NCBI GenBank assembly: GCA_021204715.1
Contig: JAJPYW010000195.1
Coordinates: forward strand, 1-13,119
DNA length: 13,119 nucleotides
Source: Prevotellaceae bacterium
Lineage (GTDB): Bacteria > Bacteroidota > Bacteroidia > Bacteroidales > Bacteroidaceae
Direction: 5' to 3'
Position 1 is the stretch's first letter. The number at the start of each line of letters is the position of its first letter. Below are positions 1 through 5,706 of the stretch, piece by piece. Under the pieces are notes generated by a model, which was not told the origin of the DNA, did not search any database, and was given only the letters and a program-made list of their open reading frames with translations. The position numbers and the translations under genes are program-made.

Positions 1-1416
1 TTTCATTCGTTGACACAGATTCCACGTCCGTCGGGCCACGTGGAAAAGATAACCGCTTTCTTGGTGGACTTCGGCAAAGGCCTCGGCTTGGAGACGTTTG
101 TAGACGAAGCCGGCAACGTCATCATCCGCAAGCCCGCCACGCCGGGCATGGAAAACCGCATGGGCGTCATTCTGCAAGGGCACATGGACATGGTGCCGCA
201 GAAAGACAACGACACCGTGCACGACTTCTTGAAAGACCCCATCCGCACACGTGTGGACGGCGACTGGGTGAAGGCCCAAGGCACCACCTTGGGTGCCGAC
301 AACGGCTTGGGCGTGGCCATAGCCATGGCCGTATTGGAATCGAAGACGCTCAAGCACGGGCCGCTTGAAGTGCTCGTTACCAAAGACGAGGAGACGGGCA
401 TGTACGGCGCTTTCGGGCTGAAGCCGGGCACGCTCAAAGGAGACATCCTGCTGAATTTGGACTCCGAAGAGGAGGGCGAGCTTTACATTGGCTGCGCCGG
501 CGGCGTGGACGTGACGGCGGTATTGGAGTATAAGGAGCAACCGGCTCCCGAAGACCTCAAGGCCCGCAAGCTCACGCTGAAAGGGCTGCGCGGCGGCCAC
601 TCCGGATTGGAAATCAACGAGGGCCGGGCCAACGCCAACAAGCTCATGGCACGCGTGGTGCACGACTTGCTCGTGGAGTTCGACTGCCGGCTCTCCTCGT
701 TCAACGGAGGCAACATGCGCAACGCCATTCCGCGCGAGGCCACTGCCGTGTTGCTTTTCAACCCCGACGACATGGAGGGCTTGGAAGAGTACATCGCCCG
801 GTACGGAGAGCAGATAGCCGAAGAGTACGCGCCCATAGAGAGCGGCGTCGCCCTGCTCATGGAAGAGGTGGAGACGCCCGCCACGGTGGTGCCCGAAGAG
901 ATACAAGACAACGTGGTGGACGTGCTCATGGCCATTCAGGACGGCGTGACGCGCATGATTCCCACCGTGCCCGACACCGTGGAGACTTCTTCCAACTTGG
1001 CCATCGTCTCCATTGGCGGCGGCAAGGCCGAGGTGTGCATCTTGGCCCGCAGCTCTTCCGAGACGATGAAGGACTACCTTGCCGACAGTCTCGAGGCCTG
1101 CTTCTCCTTGGCCGGCATGAAGGTGGAACTGAGCGGCGCCTATTCGGGCTGGCAGCCCAACGTCGACTCTCCCATCCTGAAAGCCATGAAGCAGTCTTAC
1201 CTGCAACAGTTCGGCAAGGAACCGGCCGTGAAGGTTATCCACGCCGGGCTGGAGTGCGGCATCATCGGCGCTACCCACCCGGGGCTCGACATGATATCGG
1301 TAGGGCCCACGCTGCGCTCGCCCCACTCGCCCGCCGAGCGCGTCTATATTCCTTCCGTGGCCAAGTTCTACAGCTTCGTGACGGCCACCTTGGAACAGGT
1401 ACCCGAAAAACGGTAA
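1..1416 (+). CDS. pepD: Aminoacyl-histidine dipeptidase, M20 family (5' end missing)
   Basis: This is a cytosolic zinc peptidase that cleaves Xaa-His and other dipeptides during peptide recycling. The reading frame is open from base 1, with FHS before a TTG at 10, and the protein aligns without gaps to recalled E. coli PepD (about 485 aa). Only the first 15 or so residues are therefore missing, and the TTG is not the real start. Counting from the TTG codon, metal-site motifs are GHMDMVPQ (H58, D60), GADNG (D97), the general-base region DEETG (E127, E128), LDSEEEG (D151) and a C-terminal PHSP histidine. Family signatures RKPATPGMENR, GGHSG and IHAGLECG are also present, so the enzyme looks intact and active. 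It ends at TAA 1414-1416 ahead of a hairpin, which suggests it is not cotranscribed with parA 134 nt downstream. Identity is very secure; substrate range within the family is inferred. Confidence 0.96.
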   Translation, partial: FHSLTQIPRPSGHVEKITAFLVDFGKGLGLETFVDEAGNVIIRKPATPGMENRMGVILQGHMDMVPQKDNDTVHDFLKDPIRTRVDGDWVKAQGTTLGADNGLGVAIAMAVLESKTLKHGPLEVLVTKDEETGMYGAFGLKPGTLKGDILLNLDSEEEGELYIGCAGGVDVTAVLEYKEQPAPEDLKARKLTLKGLRGGHSGLEINEGRANANKLMARVVHDLLVEFDCRLSSFNGGNMRNAIPREATAVLLFNPDDMEGLEEYIARYGEQIAEEYAPIESGVALLMEEVETPATVVPEEIQDNVVDVLMAIQDGVTRMIPTVPDTVETSSNLAIVSIGGGKAEVCILARSSSETMKDYLADSLEACFSLAGMKVELSGAYSGWQPNVDSPILKAMKQSYLQQFGKEPAVKVIHAGLECGIIGATHPGLDMISVGPTLRSPHSPAERVYIPSVAKFYSFVTATLEQVPEKR

Positions 1417-1423
1417 TAGAAAG

Positions 1424-1471
1424 ACGGCCTTTTTCCCGCAGCCGCGGCACAGGCGTCGGGAAAAGGGCCGT
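1424..1471 (+). terminator. Terminator-like hairpin after pepD
   Basis: Bases 1424-1438 and 1457-1471 form an inverted repeat of 15 bp with one mismatch, around an 18-nt GC-rich loop. It starts 8 nt after the pepD stop codon. The 3' side is followed only by TTCCCC and then AT-rich sequence, not by a clean U tract. It could be a weak intrinsic terminator or an mRNA 3'-end stabiliser. It separates pepD from the parA promoter region. Confidence 0.5.
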
Positions 1472-1491
1472 TTCCCCAATATAATTGGCTA

Positions 1492-1499
1492 TATTTTTG
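1492..1499 (+). promoter_or_regulatory. Bacteroides-type -7 element upstream of parA
   Basis: TATTTTTG matches the Bacteroidetes primary sigma -7 consensus TAnnTTTG exactly and lies 51 nt before the parA ATG, just beyond the pepD hairpin. No good -33 TTTG is seen at the expected distance; only a TTTC at 1471-1474 is near. A related but imperfect TATTTTG lies at 1521-1527. This is the most likely promoter for the parA-to-RSH gene run. Confidence 0.45.
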
Positions 1500-1536
1500 C
1501 CCCGTTCAACATTTATCGCTTATTTTGCAGCTTGAT

Positions 1537-1543
1537 AAAGGAG
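1537..1543 (+). promoter_or_regulatory. Shine-Dalgarno-like site of parA
   Basis: AAAGGAG lies 7 nt before the ATG at 1551, the ideal Shine-Dalgarno position. Genes in this phylum usually lack such sites and rely on an A-rich unstructured leader, so it is notable. It also fixes ATG 1551 as the parA start. Confidence 0.6.
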
Positions 1544-1550
1544 TATAATT

Positions 1551-2318
1551 ATGGGAAAAATCATCGCTTTGGCAAACCAGAAAGGGGGTGTGGGCAAGAC
1601 GACGACCACCATCAACTTGGCCGCTTCGCTCGCCACGTTGGAGAAGCGCGTGCTCGTGGTCGACGCCGACCCGCAAGCCAACGCCTCCTCGGGCTTGGGC
1701 ATAGACATCAAGCAGGCGGGCTGCACGCTCTACGAGTGCCTCGTGGGTGGCGCCGACGTGCGCGGGGCCTTGCACGACACGCAGATGGACACGCTCAAGG
1801 TGGTCTCCTCGCACATCAACTTGGTGGGTGCCGAAATAGAGATGTTGGAGTTGAAGGAACGGGAAAAGGTCATGGGCAAGGTACTGGCGCCGCTGAAAGG
1901 GGAGTTCGACTACATCTTGATTGACTGCTCGCCTTCATTGGGGCTCATTACGGTCAACGCGCTCACGGCGGCCGACTCGGTCATCATCCCCGTACAGGCG
2001 GAGTATTTTGCCTTGGAGGGCATCAGCAAGCTGCTGAACACCATCAAGATTATCAAGGCGCGGCTGAACCCGGCCTTGGAGATAGAGGGATTCTTGCTCA
2101 CCATGTTCGACTCGCGCCTGCGCCAGGCCAACCAGATTTACGACGAGGTGAAACGACACTTCCAAGAATTGGTGTTCAAGACCGTGATTCAGCGCAACGT
2201 GAAGTTGAGCGAGGCGCCCAGCTACGGGCTGCCGGCCATCTTGTACGACGCCGACTCCACAGGCGCCAAGAACCATTTGGCCTTGGCCAAAGAACTAATC
2301 GAAAGGAACAAAGAATGA
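1551..2318 (+). CDS. parA: Chromosome-partitioning ATPase ParA/Soj
   Basis: This cytosolic P-loop ATPase of the MinD/ParA family works with ParB on parS sites to move or organise newly replicated origins. At 255 aa it has the size of chromosomal Soj-type ParA, without the N-terminal DNA-binding extension of many plasmid type Ia proteins. Visible motifs are the deviant Walker A QKGGVGKTTTT (residues 10-20, signature Lys K11 and catalytic Lys K16), the A' motif VVDADPQ (36-42), Walker B YILIDCSPSLG (121-131), IPVQAEYFALEG (146-157) and RNVKLSEAPSYG (215-226). All are intact. ATG 1551 is chosen because the protein then begins at the first beta strand (MGKIIALANQ) and a well-placed AAAGGAG precedes it. 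parB follows after 85 nt on the same strand. Chromosomal rather than plasmid origin is inferred from the housekeeping neighbours. Confidence 0.97.
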   Translation: MGKIIALANQKGGVGKTTTTINLAASLATLEKRVLVVDADPQANASSGLGIDIKQAGCTLYECLVGGADVRGALHDTQMDTLKVVSSHINLVGAEIEMLELKEREKVMGKVLAPLKGEFDYILIDCSPSLGLITVNALTAADSVIIPVQAEYFALEGISKLLNTIKIIKARLNPALEIEGFLLTMFDSRLRQANQIYDEVKRHFQELVFKTVIQRNVKLSEAPSYGLPAILYDADSTGAKNHLALAKELIERNKE

Positions 2319-2403
2319 CTTCTTTCCCCGCCGTTTCCACGATGTGTCTCAGGCGAAGCGCGCGGCCGGAAAGCGAAGCCAAAAGAGGAGATATTGAAAC
2401 GAT

Positions 2404-3288
2404 ATGAAAAGAAATGCGTTAGGACGCGGCTTGGACGCCTTGCTCTCCATGGACGAGGTGCAGACGGGAGGGTCTTCTTCCATCAATGAGATTGCCTTGT
2501 CGAAAATACACGTCAACCCCAACCAGCCGCGCCGCGAGTTCGACAAGGACGCGCTGCAGGAGTTGGCGGCTTCCATTGCCGAGATAGGCATCATACAGCC
2601 CGTTACCTTGCGCAAGGTGAACGACGAGGAGTATCAAATCATTGCCGGCGAGCGCCGTTTCCGCGCCGCGCAGATAGCCGGGTTGGAGGCCATTCCCGCC
2701 TACATACGCACGGCCGACGACGAGAACGTCATGGAGATGGCGCTCATAGAGAACATTCAGCGGGAAGACTTGAACTCGGTGGAGATAGCCCTTGCCTACC
2801 AGCACCTGCTCGACCAATACGGACTCACGCAGGAACGCCTTAGCGAACGGGTGGGCAAGAAACGGGCCACCATCGCCAACTACCTGCGGCTGCTCAAGCT
2901 GCCCGCACCCATCCAAATGGGCTTGCAGAACGGGCAGATAGAGATGGGGCACGCGAGGGCGCTCGTGGCCTTGGGCAATCCCAAAATGCAGATGAAGCTC
3001 TTCGAGGAGACCGTCAAGAACGGATACTCCGTGCGCAAGGTGGAGGAAAGGGTGAAAGAGTTGGAACAAGCGGCGAAGCCGGCCGAAACGGGCAAGCCCG
3101 AAACGCGCAAGAAGCGTGCCCGTATGCCCGAAGAGTACAACCTGTTGCAAGAACAGCTCTCCTCATTCTTCAACGCCAAGGTGGAATTGGCCTGTACGCG
3201 CAAGGGGAAAGGGAAAATCAGCATCCTCTTCAGCAACGAGGAGGAGCTGGAACAAATCGTCGGCATCCTTGATTCACTGAAAAAGTAA
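2404..3288 (+). CDS. parB: Chromosome-partitioning protein ParB/Spo0J
   Basis: ParB is a CTP-dependent DNA clamp that loads at parS, spreads along DNA, stimulates ParA and usually recruits SMC. The 294-aa protein has the typical N-terminal tail MKRNALGRGLDALL, which contacts ParA. The ParB/Srx domain (about 25-115) holds IIQPVTLR (63-70), the nucleotide-binding box GERRFRAAQ (82-90) and ENIQREDLN (116-124). The helix-turn-helix is around LTQERLSERVGKKRATIANY (141-160). A basic linker (about 222-240) leads to a C-terminal dimerisation domain (241-294). All key arginines are present. The start at 2404 preserves the conserved N-terminus. A purine-rich GAGGAG lies 13 nt upstream, too far for a classical Shine-Dalgarno site. 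The next gene begins on the base after the stop codon, so the two are surely cotranscribed. Confidence 0.97.
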   Translation: MKRNALGRGLDALLSMDEVQTGGSSSINEIALSKIHVNPNQPRREFDKDALQELAASIAEIGIIQPVTLRKVNDEEYQIIAGERRFRAAQIAGLEAIPAYIRTADDENVMEMALIENIQREDLNSVEIALAYQHLLDQYGLTQERLSERVGKKRATIANYLRLLKLPAPIQMGLQNGQIEMGHARALVALGNPKMQMKLFEETVKNGYSVRKVEERVKELEQAAKPAETGKPETRKKRARMPEEYNLLQEQLSSFFNAKVELACTRKGKGKISILFSNEEELEQIVGILDSLKK

Positions 3289-4269
3289 ATGGTGGCGAGA
3301 AGGAAGATATGCATTGCCTTAACGGTCCTACTTCTCTGTATTGTTGAAGCGGCTGTGGGGGTGGCGTACGCGCAAGACCGTCCGAGAGCGGCCACCCGAA
3401 GGACGGAACAGTTGCACCAACTTGCCGACAGTCTGCAAGCCACCCCGGGCGAAGCACTCCTTGACAGCTTGAAGGCGGTAGAGGGCTTCTTGCAAGAGGA
3501 AGCACTGCAAGCTCCGCAAGGAGTGGAAACGGCCGACAGCCTGCAAGCGGGAACATTGCCCGTCATGGCCGACAGCCTGCGGCGCTCCTTGAAGCCGGTA
3601 GAGGTGGACAGTCTCTTGGCGGCGGGCAAGCTCGTGGCCGACAGCCTGCTTGAAGCCGACCGCTTGGTAGCCGACAGCATCGCCGCGGCCAACGGAGAGA
3701 AGTTGATAGAATTGGCCTCGCCCGAAGAGCTGGCCGAGCTTCCCGACAGCCTGCAAGTGACGGTGCCGCAGGATGTATGGATTCCCAACCCCACCAAAGC
3801 CACGTGGTTGGCGTTGGTCATTCCGGGTGGCGGACAAATCTACAACCGCAAGTTCTGGAAGCTGCCCATATTCTACGGTGGATTCGCAGGCTGTGCCTAC
3901 GCACTGACGTGGAACGGCAATATGTACAAGGATTACGCGAACGCCTACAAGGACGCGGTGAACGGTAACTGGAACTCGAGCAGCATCACCGACCTGCTGC
4001 CGGCCAACTATACTTACTCGCAGACGCAACTCACCGAGATCTTGCGCAAGCGCAAGGACCGCTTCCGCCGTTACCGTGACATGAGCATCTTCGCCTTCAT
4101 CGGCGTCTACCTGCTCTCGGTAGTGGACGCCTACGTGGACGCCGAGTTGTCCAACTTCGACATTACCCCCGATTTGAGCGTGAGCATCGAGCCCGCCGTG
4201 ATCGACGCCCGGAAGATGTCGGGCGCCTCGAAGAACAATATGGGGCTGCAATGCAGTTTCCACTTTTAA
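3289..4269 (+). CDS. DUF5683 domain envelope protein with DSL-repeat N-terminal region
   Basis: Function is unknown. The 326-aa protein starts with a signal peptide (basic MVARRK, hydrophobic core about 8-25, probable cleavage after AYA near residue 28), with no lipobox cysteine. Residues 47-155 form a low-complexity region with eight D-S-L/I tripeptides at 11/12-residue spacing. The DUF5683 domain begins near 163 with WIPNPTKATWLALVIPGGGQ and IYNRKFWKLPIFYGG (184-198), then a second hydrophobic stretch at about 266-280 (SIFAFIGVYLLSVVD). This suggests two membrane-associated segments and a short C-terminal tail ending in FHF. Its ATG follows the parB TAA directly. The domain is known in Bacteroidetes and, as I recall, commonly sits between parB and a lytic transglycosylase gene. 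That position hints at an envelope role tied to segregation or wall synthesis, but this is inference. Domain assignment comes from recognition of the motif, not from a search. Confidence 0.87.
   Translation: MVARRKICIALTVLLLCIVEAAVGVAYAQDRPRAATRRTEQLHQLADSLQATPGEALLDSLKAVEGFLQEEALQAPQGVETADSLQAGTLPVMADSLRRSLKPVEVDSLLAAGKLVADSLLEADRLVADSIAAANGEKLIELASPEELAELPDSLQVTVPQDVWIPNPTKATWLALVIPGGGQIYNRKFWKLPIFYGGFAGCAYALTWNGNMYKDYANAYKDAVNGNWNSSSITDLLPANYTYSQTQLTEILRKRKDRFRRYRDMSIFAFIGVYLLSVVDAYVDAELSNFDITPDLSVSIEPAVIDARKMSGASKNNMGLQCSFHF
3427..3753 (+). repeat. Degenerate 33/36-bp coding repeat (DSL repeats)
   Basis: Within the DUF5683 gene the tripeptide D-S-L (once D-S-I) starts at residues 47, 59, 83, 95, 107, 118, 129 and 153. 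Steps are 12, 24, 12, 12, 11, 11 and 24 residues. A degenerate unit (EALQA, residues 71-75) fills the gap at 71. The commonest form is ADSLQA, written gccgacagcctgcaag or a close variant. The DNA is similar between units, which points to expansion by duplication followed by drift. Confidence 0.8.
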
Positions 4270-4300
4270 AGACATTGTTTAATAAAAAGATCGATAACCC

Positions 4301-5587
4301 ATGATAGAGAAACCCACTTACCTACCCGACGCCCGGACCGCTATGCTACGCCTGCTTGTGGGAACGGCGTGCTTTCTATGCCTTGCACTCATGCCGGCGC
4401 GCGCACAAGAACCCGTGGAGCCTACCCAAGGCATGACCTATAAGGTAGACAGCCTGTTGGCCGACTGGTACGCGCGGAAATACTTGAGCGTGGGCACCGG
4501 CTGCGCCACGGAAGCGGTCGACGCGGCGGCGGACGACTCGGTGTACATGGAGCGTTTGGCGCGCATACCGTCCGTCATAGAGATGCCTTACAACGAGGTG
4601 GTGCGCCAGTACATAGACGCCTTCACGGGGCGTTTGAGCAAGTTGGTCTCCTACATGTTGGGGGCTTACAATTTCTACATGCCCTTGATTGAGGAGGCGC
4701 TCGACGCCGAGGGGCTGCCTTTGGAGTTGAGATACCTGCCGGCCATCGAGTCGGGACTCAACCCCGCGGCGGTTTCACGCTCGGGCGCGTCGGGCCTGTG
4801 GCAGTTCATGCTGCAGACGGGGCGGCTATACGGCTTGGAGAACAACAGCTTGGTGGACGAGCGGCGCGACCCTGTGAAATCCACATGGGCGGCGGTGCGC
4901 TACTTGAAAGAGTTGTATGCCATCTACGGAGACTGGAACCTCGTGATTGCCGCCTACAACTGCGGGGCGGGCACCGTGAACAAGGCCATACACCGTGCCG
5001 GCGGAAAGACCGACTACTGGGAAATCTACAACTACCTGCCCAAGGAGACGCGCGGTTACGTGCCTTCATTCATTGCGGTGAACTACGTGATGACTTACTA
5101 TTGCAAGCACGGCATCTGCCCGATGACCGCCGACCTGCCCGAGGCTACCGATACCGTGCAAGTGGGCCGTGACCTGCACTTCGAGCAAATCGCCGCCGTC
5201 TGCAACGTGCCTTTGGAACAACTCAAAAGCCTGAATCCGCAGTACAAGCGCGACATCATACCCGGCCAGAGCAAGCCGCGGACGCTGCGGCTGCCCGGGG
5301 AAGCGGTGGGGAGATTCATCGACTTGCAAGACAGCGTCTACCTTTACCGGCGAAACGAACTGTTCAGGAACCGCAGGACGGCGTCGGTACCTGCCGGAAC
5401 GCGCGCCCGCACCGTCGTGGCCAAACCCGGAAGCGGGAACATGGTCTACCACCGCATTGCCAGCGGGGAGACGCTTTCTACCATCGCGCGGCAGTATGGC
5501 GTCACCGTAAGGCAGTTGCAAGAGTGGAACGGGTTGAGCGGCACCAACATCACCGCCGGGAAGAGCTTGAAGGTCTACGGACAATAG
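4301..5587 (+). CDS. mltD: MltD-like membrane-bound lytic murein transglycosylase with LysM domain
   Basis: This periplasmic enzyme cleaves the MurNAc-GlcNAc bond of peptidoglycan with formation of 1,6-anhydroMurNAc. The 428-aa protein has a hydrophobic export signal (about 16-33) with probable cleavage after ARA (35). The SLT domain (about 122-265) holds the catalytic Glu in LPAIESGLNP (E150), SGASGLWQFM (161-170) and AAYNCGAGTVNKAI (217-230). A canonical C-terminal LysM (about 382-427, HRIASGETLSTIARQYGV) binds glycan. A divergent LysM-like segment lies at about 287-332. ATG 4301 is taken as the start because an A-rich leader precedes it. ATG 4343 (residue 15), which would put the signal peptide at the extreme N-terminus, is a credible alternative. 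The signal lacks a lipobox, unlike E. coli MltD, so it may be soluble or uncleaved. The gene lies 31 nt after the DUF5683 gene and 119 nt before the RSH gene. Confidence 0.93.
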   Translation: MIEKPTYLPDARTAMLRLLVGTACFLCLALMPARAQEPVEPTQGMTYKVDSLLADWYARKYLSVGTGCATEAVDAAADDSVYMERLARIPSVIEMPYNEVVRQYIDAFTGRLSKLVSYMLGAYNFYMPLIEEALDAEGLPLELRYLPAIESGLNPAAVSRSGASGLWQFMLQTGRLYGLENNSLVDERRDPVKSTWAAVRYLKELYAIYGDWNLVIAAYNCGAGTVNKAIHRAGGKTDYWEIYNYLPKETRGYVPSFIAVNYVMTYYCKHGICPMTADLPEATDTVQVGRDLHFEQIAAVCNVPLEQLKSLNPQYKRDIIPGQSKPRTLRLPGEAVGRFIDLQDSVYLYRRNELFRNRRTASVPAGTRARTVVAKPGSGNMVYHRIASGETLSTIARQYGVTVRQLQEWNGLSGTNITAGKSLKVYGQ

Positions 5588-5691
5588 CGGGGATACTATA
5601 TATAATATAAGGTAATATACAAGGAAGACCATGTAAGCCAAGGAAAGGCGGGAATCAGAAAAAATAGGTATAAGAAAGGCATTGGAAAGGG

Positions 5692-5699
5692 AAAGGAGG
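5692..5699 (+). promoter_or_regulatory. Near-perfect Shine-Dalgarno site of the RSH gene
   Basis: AAAGGAGG stands 7 nt before ATG 5707, a full 8-base complement to the 16S rRNA tail, in a purine-rich stretch (about 5668-5703). Such strong sites are rare in Bacteroidetes. It decides the RSH start. The rest of the 119-nt gap (5588-5706) is AT- and purine-rich, with no hairpin terminator and no TAnnTTTG element found. Confidence 0.65.
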
Positions 5700-5706
5700 A
5701 AACCGT

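Noticed and set aside
36..43. CCACGTGG palindrome inside pepD as a possible parS site
   Set aside because: Only the central 8 bp are palindromic. Flanks match the parS consensus poorly (about 10 of 16), and the same core recurs at 3800-3807 in the DUF5683 gene. A genome-wide parS search or ParB ChIP-seq would decide it.
3800..3807. Second CCACGTGG core as a parS site
   Set aside because: The flanking bases do not continue the palindrome, and the site is explained by Thr-Trp-Leu codons of the DUF5683 domain.
3328..4275. 315-codon minus-strand frame opposite the DUF5683 gene
   Set aside because: Its periodic QAVG-type pattern is just the reverse complement of the DSL repeats; it shows no independent coding features.
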